Shown piece by piece: positions 1-8,918 of a DNA stretch of 64,000 bases. The notes beneath the pieces are model-generated. The model was not told the origin of the DNA. It ran no database searches and saw only the letters and a program-made list of their open reading frames with translations. Within the stretch, counting starts at the first letter, position 1. Every line of letters starts with the position of its first letter. Location of the stretch: NCBI RefSeq assembly GCF_013184775.1, contig NZ_JAATVV010000017.1, positions 41,729-105,728 of the forward strand, read 5' to 3'. Source of the DNA: Martelella sp. HB161492. Its GTDB lineage: Bacteria; Pseudomonadota; Alphaproteobacteria; Rhizobiales; Rhizobiaceae. The position numbers were made by a program, and so were the translations under genes.

Positions 1-402
1 CTGGCGGTCAGAAGCATTGTCGACGCCTTGTGCGATATGGGCGGACTGGGCATGCAGCAGCACGTCAATGCGCACATTCTTCCAGTGGAAGCCATCCTGT
101 TCATAGCCGATATTGCGGATCGCCCGTCGTGCCGCCGACTTGAATCGCGACGGATTGACGACCTCGTTGCCATTCTTGTCTTTCTTCATCAGACTTTCGG
201 GCAGACGAACCTCGCCGGCAATCACAACGCGGTTGGTGGTGGCCAGCGTCTCGCAGGCAATGCGCACTTTCCAGGGATCGACGCCTGTCTTGGTGGCTTC
301 GCGATATACGAGATCGACTATCTCGTCTGAAATGCGGTCACAGACCTTGTCCGGATGCCCTTCGGAGACGGATTCACTGGTAAAGAGATAATTGCTGCGC
401 AT
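1..402 (-). CDS. metK: S-adenosylmethionine synthetase, 5' part (cut by window edge)
   Basis: Makes S-adenosylmethionine from methionine and ATP in the cytoplasm. Only the first 134 codons are inside the window. The protein begins [20 protein letters not shown], the standard MetK N-terminus; its GHPDK segment binds ATP and metal. The ATG at 402 fits the family start, and the reading frame stays open to base 1. It lies downstream of the regulator gene praR on the same strand, separated by a hairpin terminator and about 150 bases of leader. I found no known SAM riboswitch in that leader. Identity is secure; the C-terminal two-thirds are outside the window. Confidence 0.97.
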   Translation of the reverse strand, partial: MRSNYLFTSESVSEGHPDKVCDRISDEIVDLVYREATKTGVDPWKVRIACETLATTNRVVIAGEVRLPESLMKKDKNGNEVVNPSRFKSAARRAIRNIGYEQDGFHWKNVRIDVLLHAQSAHIAQGVDNASDRQ

Positions 403-553
403 CGGGATTCCCCACATAGAAATTAGCTTGATTTTGTTAGACACTTCACCAGCAAATGACAAGGACACAACAATATAAATATGTCTTTATGCGGATAAGC
501 AGCCTTGCTGTGAACGCATGGCTCACCGCGGAAATGCGGCGTCCCGAAACGCA

Positions 554-579
554 AAAAGGCAGCCCGGAGGCTGCCTTTT
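554..579 (-). terminator. Hairpin terminator after praR
   Basis: A perfect 11-bp stem (554-564 with 569-579) with a 4-base loop. The stem ends in AAAA/TTTT, so it can act as an intrinsic terminator in either direction. It lies 20 bases beyond the praR stop codon and separates praR from metK. Confidence 0.8.
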
Positions 580-599
580 CGCAATGATATCCGATTAAC

Positions 600-1013
600 T
601 CACTCTGCCTCTGCGGCCAGAGATTTGACGAGGTCGACCAGTCTGCGGCGCACTTTCGGATCATTGATCTTGACGAAAGCGCGGTTGAGCTGCAGCCCTT
701 CGGAGGACGACAGGAAGTCGACCACATAGCTGGAGCTCGACGCTTCTGCCATACCGGTGGCAGCGCCTGAGCGCTCACCCGGTGCGTCTTCGAAGAAGAA
801 GGATACCGGGACGTTCAAGATCGTCGAGATGTTCTGAAGACGGCTGGCACCAACACGGTTGGTTCCCTTCTCGTACTTCTGAATTTGCTGAAAGGTAATC
901 CCCAGGCTTTCACCAAGTTTTTCTTGGCTCATGCCCAGCATGGTACGGCGCAACCTGATCCGACTCCCGACATGAATGTCGATCGGGTTCGGCTTCTTTT
1001 TGTTTTCTGTCAT
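600..1013 (-). CDS. praR: HTH-type transcriptional regulator, PraR/PhrR family
   Basis: A 137-aa cytoplasmic DNA-binding protein. Residues about 10-70 form an XRE/Cro-type helix-turn-helix (RIRLRRTMLGMSQEKLGE, then ITFQQIQKYEKG), followed by NVPVSFFFED, which is typical of this rhizobial family. PraR proteins repress quorum-sensing, biofilm and attachment genes in Rhizobium and Azorhizobium; that function is known from the family and not shown here. I chose the ATG at 1013 (MTENKKKPNP) over a longer frame opening at 1064, because the family starts there and the extra residues look non-coding. It has its own terminator and is probably monocistronic. Confidence 0.88.
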   Translation of the reverse strand: MTENKKKPNPIDIHVGSRIRLRRTMLGMSQEKLGESLGITFQQIQKYEKGTNRVGASRLQNISTILNVPVSFFFEDAPGERSGAATGMAEASSSSYVVDFLSSSEGLQLNRAFVKINDPKVRRRLVDLVKSLAAEAE

Positions 1014-1176
1014 TTTTGTTCCTATTCTCATTAACCCATCGCCACACCAGGCCTGCCGCTTCACAGAGTGATTTTACAACCATCGGATTTTAGCATTGCA
1101 GGCCCGACGAGAATGCCAAGGCAGCCCACTATGCAATTTTAGGGTATAGTGGTCAATTGTGGAGGATTTCCAAAAC

Positions 1177-1194
1177 CATTACGTGAATGTAATG
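1177..1194. promoter_or_regulatory. AT-rich inverted repeat between lnt and praR
   Basis: CATTAC-6-GTAATG, a perfect 6-bp inverted repeat in AT-rich surroundings, about 165 bases upstream of the praR start and about 70 bases past the lnt stop. It could be an operator (praR homologs regulate themselves) or a weak transcript end for lnt. The sequence alone does not decide. Confidence 0.3.
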
Positions 1195-1262
1195 TTTTTC
1201 CTCGTGCCGCTTTAGTCCGACCTTTTACGCGCTAGAGAACAGAAAACTCGCAATGAATCAAC

Positions 1263-2786
1263 CTAGGGTATGAAAACCGCAACGTCAAGGTAGCCTTTTT
1301 CCCCGAAGGACAACCGGCCAACGGTTCTACCATAGGCATCAACCACCGCTGAAACACCGTTTTCACCGACGCGAATCAGCGGCTTTCCTGCAGCCACAGC
1401 CTGTAAACGGGCCTCGGCAAAGTGCTGAAATGGGCCAGGTGTCCCTGAAAACCAGCTGTCAAAACTGACATTGAGAAGCGCGTCTGACAGGCCGGACTGC
1501 GCACCAACTATGCCGGGAAAAATGGCTTCATAGCAGACAAGCGGGAAAAGCGTCGTCCCATCTGGAAGCAACAGAAGGTTGCGTTCAACCCCTGGCACGT
1601 AATTACCCGCAATCGTTGAAAAAAAAGTGAGCCCGAGTGCCTTCAGCGTCTTCGCAAAGGGTAGATACTCACCGAACGGGACCAGATGAACCTTGTCAGA
1701 TGCCGAAACGATCTGACCATCATCATTCAGAACGACGATGGAATTGTGAAATTGCGGCGCACCATCCCCATCACGACCGGCAAAGCGCGTCGCCCCGGTG
1801 ATCAGGGTTTGCCCTGATTTCAGCATCTCGCCGATCGCCGTGCGTGCATCCGCCCGATCGTCGATCAGAAAGGGCAGCGCGGTCTCAGGCCAGACGATGA
1901 TGTCAGGCGCCCGTGACGCACCTCTTGGCGGTGCGGAGGACAAAGCGATCAGCGCGGAAAAGGCCGCCTGCTGCCCCTCGAGACTGCCCCAGCTCGCAAG
2001 ATCGCTGGCCGGCTGAACCAGCCGCACGATGGTTTCCTTTCCCGGCGGCGATGCCGGCGCATTCCAGAGACGGATGCCGCCATAGGCGATATCGGCCACG
2101 AAAAGAGCAAGCGCCACAGAGAAGACCAGATAGCGCCGCTCAAGCCACATCAATGGCGCGGCAAAGACAACCACACAGAGGGCGCTCAGTCCGAAAAGTC
2201 CGACGATATGCACGGATTGCATGAGAAGCGGCACAGGAACAGCCGTGTAGGCAAGCGCATTCCAGGGAAAGCCTGTGAAAACATGGCCCCTGAGCCATTC
2301 TCCAAGCCCGATCGCCAGCGCCAGCGCCAGAAAACGCAGACTGCGCCAGCGGAACAACGGCGCCGCCAGCGCCAGCGCAAGTCCGTAATAGAGCGCAAGA
2401 TAGGTAGGAAAACCGAGAACGGCAAAGGGAATGGCCCAGGCGAAGTGCACGGCATCCTGCAGCAGTGCGGCAGCCAGCCACCAGAGGCCAAGAACAAAGT
2501 AGCCGAAACCGAAACACCAGCCAGCGGCAAAGCCGCGCTTGACGGCGCTGAAGCCGGTGCGCGCGCCGATGAAGCCGTCAGCCAGAAGAAATAGCGCCGG
2601 GACAGTGACAAACATCACCGGAGAAAGGCCAAAAGGCGCAAGCGCAAATGTCGACAGCCCCCCGCAGGCCATCAGCGCCAGCGCCTGAGCACGTCCGCTC
2701 AGCCGCCCGACTCTTTCCCGAAGCTTCAGCAACAGGCTCGGATCATTCGTGATGGCGTTGTCAGGCATCGGCGCGCACTCATTCAT
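1263..2786 (-). CDS. lnt: Apolipoprotein N-acyltransferase
   Basis: Adds the third acyl chain to the N-terminal cysteine of lipoproteins in the inner membrane. The N-terminal half has about six to eight hydrophobic segments, beginning at the ALALMACGGLSTFALAPFG stretch. The C-terminal half is a nitrilase-fold (CN hydrolase) domain with the expected triad regions: WPETALPF (Glu), a DKVHLVPFGE segment (Lys), and VCYEAIFP (Cys). The frame is open from 2855, but a hairpin at 2841-2871 lies in that part, so I prefer the ATG at 2786; the ATG at 2768 is also possible. It ends the phoH-ybeY-corC-lnt order also seen in E. coli. Confidence 0.93.
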   Translation of the reverse strand: MNECAPMPDNAITNDPSLLLKLRERVGRLSGRAQALALMACGGLSTFALAPFGLSPVMFVTVPALFLLADGFIGARTGFSAVKRGFAAGWCFGFGYFVLGLWWLAAALLQDAVHFAWAIPFAVLGFPTYLALYYGLALALAAPLFRWRSLRFLALALAIGLGEWLRGHVFTGFPWNALAYTAVPVPLLMQSVHIVGLFGLSALCVVVFAAPLMWLERRYLVFSVALALFVADIAYGGIRLWNAPASPPGKETIVRLVQPASDLASWGSLEGQQAAFSALIALSSAPPRGASRAPDIIVWPETALPFLIDDRADARTAIGEMLKSGQTLITGATRFAGRDGDGAPQFHNSIVVLNDDGQIVSASDKVHLVPFGEYLPFAKTLKALGLTFFSTIAGNYVPGVERNLLLLPDGTTLFPLVCYEAIFPGIVGAQSGLSDALLNVSFDSWFSGTPGPFQHFAEARLQAVAAGKPLIRVGENGVSAVVDAYGRTVGRLSFGEKGYLDVAVFIP

Positions 2787-2838
2787 CAGATTTGCCGGGA
2801 CACCGCGAAGCGACCGACTTTCCCGCTTCAGGACACGA

Positions 2839-2873
2839 AAGCCAGCGCCCGGCACAACTGCCGGCGCTGGCTT
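2839..2873 (-). terminator. GC-rich hairpin between corC and lnt
   Basis: Arms at 2841-2853 and 2860-2871 pair over 12 bp with one bulged base and a 6-base loop, flanked by AA/TT only. There is no strong T-run, so it may be an attenuating or RNA-processing hairpin within the corC-lnt transcript. It argues against translation starting at 2855 for lnt. Confidence 0.45.
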
Positions 2874-2901
2874 CCTCTATGCTGGAAGACGCGGCAGATG
2901 C

Positions 2902-4140
2902 CTACCGCGGCGAACCGTCGCTTTCGGCGCTGGCACGCTCCGGCGGATTTCCGGCCGTATCCTTGATCACAAGGTTCGTCTCCGGCGGCGATGAAGGTCT
3001 CGCCGCCTCGACAGGCTCGGCCTCATGGCGCAGCGCGGCCGCACGACGCCGAACGGGCGCGCGCCGCCTCAGGATGCGTACCCGGCGGATGCGCCGCGGA
3101 TCGGCATCGAGAATATGCACCTCGAAACCCGGAAGCGACTGGATCACCTCGCCGCGGGCCGGAATGCGGCCGATGGCGGAGAAGATCAGCCCGCCCAGCG
3201 TGTCCACATCCTCGGCATGATCGGAAATGTCGAAATCCGGACCAATCGCCTCGGCGATATCCTCAAGCTCGACGCGGGCATCGGCAACGAAGACATCATC
3301 GGACACGCGTGTGAACATCGCCTCTTCGGAATCATGCTCGTCATCGATATCGCCGATAACCATCTCGACGATATCCTCATGTGAGACGAGCCCGTCCGTC
3401 CCGCCATATTCGTCAATCACCAGCGCCATCTGCGTCCGGCTCGCCTGCATGCGCTGCAGAAGATCGGACGCCAGCATGGACGGGGGAACGAACAGAACCG
3501 GGCGAATGATGCCGGCGTCGGCAACGCTCTTGTCGAGATTGACACGCCCGAGGTCGAGCCCGCTGCGATGGGCGCGGCTGGTCTTTTCCGCCGCCGGCGC
3601 CTTTGCCGTGGTTTCAGCCCGGCCACCAGCCTGTGCGGCGGTGCGTGTCAGATTACGGCGGCGACCGCGCGCCTGTTTGGACAGGTAGGCAAGAAGGTCG
3701 CGAATATGCACCATGCCGCGCGGATCATCCAGCGTCTCGGAGAAGACCGGCATACGCGAATGACCGCAATTCTCGAAGATCAGCAAGAGTTCGCCGAGCG
3801 AAATGCTCTGGTCCACGGCGTCGATATCGGCGCGCGGCACCATGACGTCCTCAACACGAACTTCGCGGAAGCGTAAAATGTTATTGAGCATCGCCCGTTC
3901 TTCGGGCGAAAAATCACTGTCCCCTGCACCGTCTGCCGACAATGCATCTTCGAGGTCCTCACGCAGCCTTGAGGCCGTGTGCCCATTGCGCTTCAAGCGC
4001 ATGAAAAAACCCCTGATGGGAGAACCGTTCTTTTCAGTGTGGCCGTTTTGCGGCCCCGTACTGTTGGGTTCGTCGAGTGCAGAGCCGTCTTCGGCGTCCT
4101 GCCCGCTTTCTCGCAGCGGTACGATCTGTTGCTGGTTCAT
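2902..4140 (-). CDS. corC: CorC/HlyC-type transporter-associated CBS protein
   Basis: A 412-aa protein of the hemolysin/CorC family, linked to magnesium and cobalt efflux and to membrane integrity. It has no membrane segments. EVRVEDVMVPRADIDAVD opens CBS domain 1 (about residues 92-155). CBS 2 follows (about 215-275, with ALVIDEYGGTDGLVS). The C-terminal CorC/HlyC domain starts near residue 285 (RVSDDVFVADARVELEDIAE). Between the CBS domains lies a basic, Ala/Arg-rich linker of about 60 residues, longer than in E. coli CorC. The C-terminal tail is Arg-rich and probably disordered. It sits 13 bases after ybeY in the conserved cluster. Confidence 0.9.
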   Translation of the reverse strand: MNQQQIVPLRESGQDAEDGSALDEPNSTGPQNGHTEKNGSPIRGFFMRLKRNGHTASRLREDLEDALSADGAGDSDFSPEERAMLNNILRFREVRVEDVMVPRADIDAVDQSISLGELLLIFENCGHSRMPVFSETLDDPRGMVHIRDLLAYLSKQARGRRRNLTRTAAQAGGRAETTAKAPAAEKTSRAHRSGLDLGRVNLDKSVADAGIIRPVLFVPPSMLASDLLQRMQASRTQMALVIDEYGGTDGLVSHEDIVEMVIGDIDDEHDSEEAMFTRVSDDVFVADARVELEDIAEAIGPDFDISDHAEDVDTLGGLIFSAIGRIPARGEVIQSLPGFEVHILDADPRRIRRVRILRRRAPVRRRAAALRHEAEPVEAARPSSPPETNLVIKDTAGNPPERASAESDGSPR

Positions 4141-4153
4141 CTTTCCTTAGGTG

Positions 4154-4663
4154 TCAAACCGGGTCACTACCCTGATAAGGATCAGATAGGTTAAGTGTGG
4201 CCAAAATGCGAGTCTCAAGTCCTTCCATGAGCTCCGCATCGGTGTTTTCAATGTGATCGTAGCCCAAAAGATGCAGGAATCCATGCACCAGCAGATGCGT
4301 CAGGTGCTCCTCGAAGGGCTTGTCGAGCGCCTCCGCCTCGCGCCTGACCGTCTCATAGGCCACGACGATATCGCCGAGCATCGGCCCCGGCATGTCGCCG
4401 GGCGCGATCGGAAAGGCGGGAAAGGACAGGACATTCGTCGCCTTGTCCATATTGCGCCATTCCGCATTGATGACCCTTATCGCCGCGTCATCGGTGAAGA
4501 CCAGTGACAACTCCGCTTCCGGCTCGAAGAAGGGCTGCCCCTCCTCCTTCGCCAGATAGTCGGACGCAGCAGAAATCGCCCGATAGATGAGGGCTTCGAG
4601 GTCGGCAACAGCATCCCACGCGTCGGCCTCGACGGTGATCTGGTAGTCAAATTCTGCCATCAT
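4154..4663 (-). CDS. ybeY: Endoribonuclease YbeY (16S rRNA 3'-end maturation)
   Basis: A zinc-dependent RNase acting in 16S rRNA maturation and 70S quality control. The metal-binding signature HGFLHLLGYDH is complete near residue 130, with all three histidines. Length (169 aa) is normal. The start codon overlaps the phoH stop as TGATG (a second ATG follows directly), so translation of the two genes is probably coupled. The phoH-ybeY pairing is one of the most conserved in bacteria. Confidence 0.96.
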   Translation of the reverse strand: MMAEFDYQITVEADAWDAVADLEALIYRAISAASDYLAKEEGQPFFEPEAELSLVFTDDAAIRVINAEWRNMDKATNVLSFPAFPIAPGDMPGPMLGDIVVAYETVRREAEALDKPFEEHLTHLLVHGFLHLLGYDHIENTDAELMEGLETRILATLNLSDPYQGSDPV

Positions 4664-5724
4664 CAGGCGTCACTGGCCTCGCTGGCTTCACCGGCGCTGC
4701 GGCTCTCGCCATCATAGGCGGCGACGATACGCGCCACCAGCGGATGACGCACCACATCCGTATCGGTAAAGCGGATGATTGAAATGCTTTCCACGCCCTT
4801 GAGGATGCCGAGCGCCTCGACCAGACCGGACTTCACGCCGCGCGGCAGGTCGATCTGGCTCGGATCGCCGGTAATGATCATCCGCGAATTCTCGCCGAGA
4901 CGGGTCAGGAACATCTTCATCTGCATCGATGTCGTGTTCTGCGCCTCATCCAGAATAACGGCGGCATTGGCAAGCGTGCGCCCGCGCATGAAGGCGAGAG
5001 GCGCAATCTCGATCACACCGGCGGTTATCGCCCGTTCGACCTTGTCGCCCGGCATCATGTCGTAAAGCGCATCATAAAGCGGACGGAGATAGGGATCGAC
5101 CTTCTCCTTCATGTCGCCGGGCAGAAAGCCGAGGCGTTCGCCCGCCTCAACGGCCGGACGCGACAGGATGATCTTGTTGACCACACCGCGCTCCAGAAGC
5201 TGCGCTGCATAGGCAACCGCCAGATAGGTCTTGCCGGTACCGGCAGGACCGGTGCCGAAAACAAGCTCATTGCGCTCCAGTGCACGGATATAGGCGTCCT
5301 GGGCCGGCGTCCGGGCCGCGATCGACTTCTTGCGGGTCGAAATCTGCGACATGGACAGCTTAGCCTTGCGCTCCAGCGTCGGCAGGCTCAGCTGGTCGTC
5401 GGTGGCAACAGCCATCCGGATGGCACCTTCAACATCGGATTTTTCCACATGACCGCCATTCAGAAGCTGGCTGTACAGGAAATCAAGCGCCCTGCGGGCC
5501 TGATAGGTGGCCACCGTCTCGCCGCTCAGCGCAACGGAATTGCCGCGCGGCACGGCTTTGACCTTCAGCCTGTCTTCCAGCAGTTTCAGATGCTCGTCGA
5601 ACTGACCGAACAACTCGCTGGCATAGCGGTTGTTCTCAAAAGTAAGGACGAAATGACTCGCCTCATCCTTGGTGTTGGGACGCGCGCCCTGCGCGGTTTC
5701 GGCAACCAGTTCTGTTACGTTCAA
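4663..5724 (-). CDS. phoH: PhoH-like ATPase (YbeZ)
   Basis: A cytoplasmic P-loop ATPase that works with YbeY in RNA metabolism. Walker A is GPAGTGKT, Walker B is VILDEAQN, and a NYN/KH-like N-terminal part precedes the ATPase domain. I place the start at TTG 5724: it has AGGAG 9 bases upstream, gives a 353-aa protein of normal family length, and begins with the family-like LNVTEL. The frame is open further upstream to 6042, but those residues are Cys/Arg-rich and unlike the family. It begins the phoH-ybeY-corC-lnt operon. Confidence 0.93.
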   Translation of the reverse strand: MNVTELVAETAQGARPNTKDEASHFVLTFENNRYASELFGQFDEHLKLLEDRLKVKAVPRGNSVALSGETVATYQARRALDFLYSQLLNGGHVEKSDVEGAIRMAVATDDQLSLPTLERKAKLSMSQISTRKKSIAARTPAQDAYIRALERNELVFGTGPAGTGKTYLAVAYAAQLLERGVVNKIILSRPAVEAGERLGFLPGDMKEKVDPYLRPLYDALYDMMPGDKVERAITAGVIEIAPLAFMRGRTLANAAVILDEAQNTTSMQMKMFLTRLGENSRMIITGDPSQIDLPRGVKSGLVEALGILKGVESISIIRFTDTDVVRHPLVARIVAAYDGESRSAGEASEASDA

Positions 5725-6064
5725 GCGGTCAAGCTCCTGAGAAAAAGACGACGACACCTCTGATCGGCACCGGAGTGTTGATCCGCCCTGACAAACGAGC
5801 GAACGAGCCCCGCGCTGTTGAGACGGCAAGTCCGCAGGCGGCGCGCATTGAAACGCCCGTCCGGCCGACATGCAAACCGACCCGTTGAAACAACCATATT
5901 TGCGTGAAACATACGAAGCCGGTCGGCCCTTGAACGTCTTTGCCGCTGAACTGACTGAGTCTCTTTGAGGTCGCCAAGCTTCATGAACAAAGGCTAAACG
6001 CGATCCGCCATTTTGTGAAGCGATTTGTCTTTCGCAACGCACTTTTCATCGCGGTGTCACAAAA
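5725..6064. other. Intergenic region between miaB and phoH
   Basis: A 340-base stretch with no convincing gene. It must hold the phoH leader or promoter on the minus strand. The upstream extension of the phoH frame crosses most of it but has atypical residue content, and short ORFs on either strand look random. I see no repeat or strong terminator. Confidence 0.5.
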
Positions 6065-7453
6065 TCACAGCCGCTCGGCGGCAAGGCTGTTCGGGCCGGC
6101 AGCAGTGATGCGCACGCGCACCATATCGCCGATTGCGGCATCTCCGCCCAAAACCACGACGGACTGAAGCCATGGCGAGCGGCCGATCAGCTGGCCGTCC
6201 TCGCGGCCCGGCTTCTCCAGCAGGATATCCATTTCACGGCCGACACAGGAGGCGGCAAATTCACGCTGATGGCGGGTGAGAAGCGCCTGAAGCCTTGCCA
6301 GCCGCTCGGTCTTGACGTCTTCGGGCACCTGGTCTTCCAGCTCGGCGCCCGGCGTTCCCGGCCGCGTCGAATATTTGAATGAGAAGGCCTGCGCGTAACG
6401 GACCTTTTCCACCAGATCGAGCGTCGCCTGGAAATCCTCTTCGGTTTCACCGGGAAAGCCGACGATGAAATCGCCGGACATGGCGATATCAGGCCGGACC
6501 GCGCGAATGCGGCCGATCAGCGCCAGATATTCTTCCGCCGTGTGCTTACGGTTCATCGCCTTCAGGATCCGGTCGGAACCGGACTGAACGGGAAGATGCA
6601 GATAGGGCATCAGCGCAGGCAGATCGCGGTGGGCCGCCATCAGCCTGTCATCCATATCGCGCGGATGGCTGGTGGTGTAGCGCAGCCTTTTGATGCCATC
6701 GATCGCAGCCAGATGGAACAGAAGGTCGCCGAGCCCCCATTCGGTGCCGTCGGGTCCGTTGCCATGCCAGGCGTTGACGTTCTGGCCCAAAAGCGTGATC
6801 TCGCTGACACCGTTCTCGACCAGCCGATGCGCCTCGTCGACAATCTGGTTCAGCGAGCGCGACACTTCCGCACCCCGCGTATAGGGCACGACACAGAAGG
6901 TGCAGAACTTGTCGCAGCCTTCCTGCACAGTGAGAAAGGCCGAGACATTTTTCGGGCGGTTGCCGCGCTCCTTCTTCGGCAGATAGTCAAACTTGTCCTC
7001 CACCGCGTAATCCGTATCGACCACACGCTCGCCGGCCTTGGCGCGCCGCAGGGCCTCGGGAAGACGGTGATAAGTCTGCGGGCCGATCACCACACTGACA
7101 TCCGGCACGCGGCGCAGGATCTCCTCGCCTTCCGCCTGGGCAACGCAGCCGGCAACGCCGATCAGCATTTCGCGGCCTTCTCTGGCACGTTCACGCTTCA
7201 TGTCACGCAGACGGCCCAGAGCGGAATAGACCTTCTCGGCGGCCTTTTCGCGAATATGGCAGGTGTTGAGCAGCACCAGATCGGCATCATCCATCGTCTC
7301 GGTCGGTTGATAGCCATCGCTTGCCAGCGCCTCGCCCATCCGCTCGGAATCATAGACATTCATCTGGCAGCCATAGGTCTTGATGAAAACCTTGCGCTGA
7401 TTGCCCGTCGCCGATGCCGTCATATCTGTCGTTCCAGTGGTCTCTTGCGTCAT
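6065..7453 (-). CDS. miaB: tRNA-2-methylthio-N6-dimethylallyladenosine synthase
   Basis: A radical-SAM enzyme that methylthiolates A37 of tRNAs reading UNN codons. The N-terminal UPF0004 domain has its three cluster cysteines (YGCQMN, NTCHIRE, VAGCVAQ). The radical-SAM loop CDKFCTFC lies near residue 180. A C-terminal TRAM domain (about residues 390-460) binds tRNA. Length is 462 aa, normal for MiaB. The ATG at 7453 leaves a short, probably unstructured 18-residue lead-in before [13 protein letters not shown]. It sits between plsC and phoH, as expected in rhizobia. Confidence 0.97.
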   Translation of the reverse strand: MTQETTGTTDMTASATGNQRKVFIKTYGCQMNVYDSERMGEALASDGYQPTETMDDADLVLLNTCHIREKAAEKVYSALGRLRDMKRERAREGREMLIGVAGCVAQAEGEEILRRVPDVSVVIGPQTYHRLPEALRRAKAGERVVDTDYAVEDKFDYLPKKERGNRPKNVSAFLTVQEGCDKFCTFCVVPYTRGAEVSRSLNQIVDEAHRLVENGVSEITLLGQNVNAWHGNGPDGTEWGLGDLLFHLAAIDGIKRLRYTTSHPRDMDDRLMAAHRDLPALMPYLHLPVQSGSDRILKAMNRKHTAEEYLALIGRIRAVRPDIAMSGDFIVGFPGETEEDFQATLDLVEKVRYAQAFSFKYSTRPGTPGAELEDQVPEDVKTERLARLQALLTRHQREFAASCVGREMDILLEKPGREDGQLIGRSPWLQSVVVLGGDAAIGDMVRVRITAAGPNSLAAERL

Positions 7454-7537
7454 GGCGGGCCTTTTAACCTGCTTTGAAGCGCATGAAAAACGGAAAATGC
7501 ACGCATTTAGGTGCTTTTGTCGGGGATCTTGTCCGTC

Positions 7538-8323
7538 TCAACGCCCGCGCAGACGCTCCGAAAGCAGATCGCGCATGCGCGCCTCGATTTCGGCGGCCGC
7601 CTGCTTTCGCTTCGTCTCAGCGGTAAATTCGACGCTTTCGCCGAAACAGACATCGATATCGAAACTGCCGGCGCGAATGACACCGGCAAGCGAGGGCAGC
7701 ATCTCGACATCACCCGGCCAGGCAATCACGGGGCGAAGCGCCCTGCCCATCGGCAGACCGCCAATGCCGGTATAGGCAACAGCCACCGGCTGAACATAGA
7801 CACGGCCCGTGGGTGAGAAAGGCACCGCCGAGGAGGCTGCGCCGAACAGCGAATATTTCAGCGGCAACAGCCGGTTGCCATCCGACGTCGTTCCTTCGGG
7901 AAAGAGCACGATGATCTCTTCGCCGACAAGCCGTTCAGCAATGCTGTTGACCTGATCGCCCGTCCCGCGCCGGTCAGCCCGTTCAATGAAGACCGAATTC
8001 TGCAACCGCGCGAACAGGCCGAAGACCGGCCAGTCGCGCACTTCCGACTTGGCAATGAAGGCAAGATCGGCGACCCGGCCCAGAACGACGATATCCAGCC
8101 AGGAGGTGTGGTTGGACGATAGCAGCAGCGGGCGGCGCTTATCCGGCGCACCATGCACATGAATGCGGATACCAAGCACGAAACAGGCGACCATGTGCCA
8201 GTAGCGCGGCAGCTTGCGCGCCAGAGGCCAGCCACGCCAGAGACAGAGGATCTGCACGGGAGCCAAAAGGATGGTGGCGAGAAACAGCGCAAGCGTGACA
8301 TAGCTGTAACGAAGATATCTCAT
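7538..8323 (-). CDS. plsC: 1-acyl-sn-glycerol-3-phosphate acyltransferase (PlsC family)
   Basis: Acylates lysophosphatidic acid at the inner membrane in phospholipid synthesis. The N-terminus (MRYLRYSYVTLALFLATI) is a membrane anchor. The catalytic HX4D box is NHTSWLD, and the second acceptor-binding box is FPEGTTSDG. Length is 261 aa. I chose ATG 8323, because the longer frame upstream (to 8551) overlaps the end of rimI and has no membrane or family similarity. A broader role, for instance in ornithine-lipid O-acylation (OlsA), is possible, since olsB is nearby. Confidence 0.88.
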   Translation of the reverse strand: MRYLRYSYVTLALFLATILLAPVQILCLWRGWPLARKLPRYWHMVACFVLGIRIHVHGAPDKRRPLLLSSNHTSWLDIVVLGRVADLAFIAKSEVRDWPVFGLFARLQNSVFIERADRRGTGDQVNSIAERLVGEEIIVLFPEGTTSDGNRLLPLKYSLFGAASSAVPFSPTGRVYVQPVAVAYTGIGGLPMGRALRPVIAWPGDVEMLPSLAGVIRAGSFDIDVCFGESVEFTAETKRKQAAAEIEARMRDLLSERLRGR

Positions 8324-8417
8324 CGGCCTTACATTTCCGAAGCCCTGCACCGGCGGTGGAACCGCCCGGCGCATCGCGCTTTCGCGAAATCCGGTGTCCA
8401 CGTTCTCGCCCGATGCT

Positions 8418-8918
8418 CTAGCCCAGTTCCCGCCGCATAACAAGCGCGCTCGACCGGCTGCCATCGGCATGTGCGTAATAGGCCTTGCGCCGCCCGACTT
8501 CGACAAAACCGAGCTTGCGGTAAAGCCCGATTGCCGGTTCGTTGATCGCATCCACTTCCAGCAGCATGAATTCGGAGCCCCTGATCCCGGCTTCCTGCAG
8601 GGCCGCCACCATCAGCCGCCAGCCAATTCCGACGCGCGAAAAGCCTTCGGCGACGCAGATTGTCAGGATTTCGGCCTCATCCGCCACGGCACGCGCCAGC
8701 ACGAAGCCTGCCAGCGGCGAGCCGATCCAGGCATTGGTCTGGTGCATGACAAAGCCGAAGACGGGGCCCTGGCTCAACAGGTTATGGATCTCGTCGGCGC
8801 TCCAGGGATGGAAGAAACGGCTGTGATGCAGATCCGCAGCCGCCTCAAGTTCATCGACCGTCAGCGCCGAAACCTCGAATTCAGGATTGCGCCTGAAGAA
8901 GCCAGCCATGCCGGTCAT
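8418..8918 (-). CDS. rimI: Ribosomal-protein-alanine N-acetyltransferase (RimI)
   Basis: A GNAT-fold acetyltransferase, 166 aa. RimI acetylates the N-terminal alanine of ribosomal protein S18. Visible features are FFHPWSADEIHNLL at the N-terminus, the central beta-strands (AEILTICVAEGFSRVGIGW, the acetyl-CoA loop), and NEPAIGLYRKLGF near the end. The start codon overlaps the tsaB stop as ATGA; a second ATG lies three codons later. The tsaB-rimI pairing is widely conserved and supports the assignment over a generic GNAT. Confidence 0.9.
   Translation of the reverse strand: MTGMAGFFRRNPEFEVSALTVDELEAAADLHHSRFFHPWSADEIHNLLSQGPVFGFVMHQTNAWIGSPLAGFVLARAVADEAEILTICVAEGFSRVGIGWRLMVAALQEAGIRGSEFMLLEVDAINEPAIGLYRKLGFVEVGRRKAYYAHADGSRSSALVMRRELG

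Noticed and set aside
403..553. SAM-II or SAM/SAH riboswitch before metK
   Set aside because: No match to conserved core sequences that I can recall; left as a finding for a proper search.
5725..6042. N-terminal extension of phoH
   Set aside because: No family similarity, unusual Cys/Arg content; TTG 5724 has a ribosome site and the right length.
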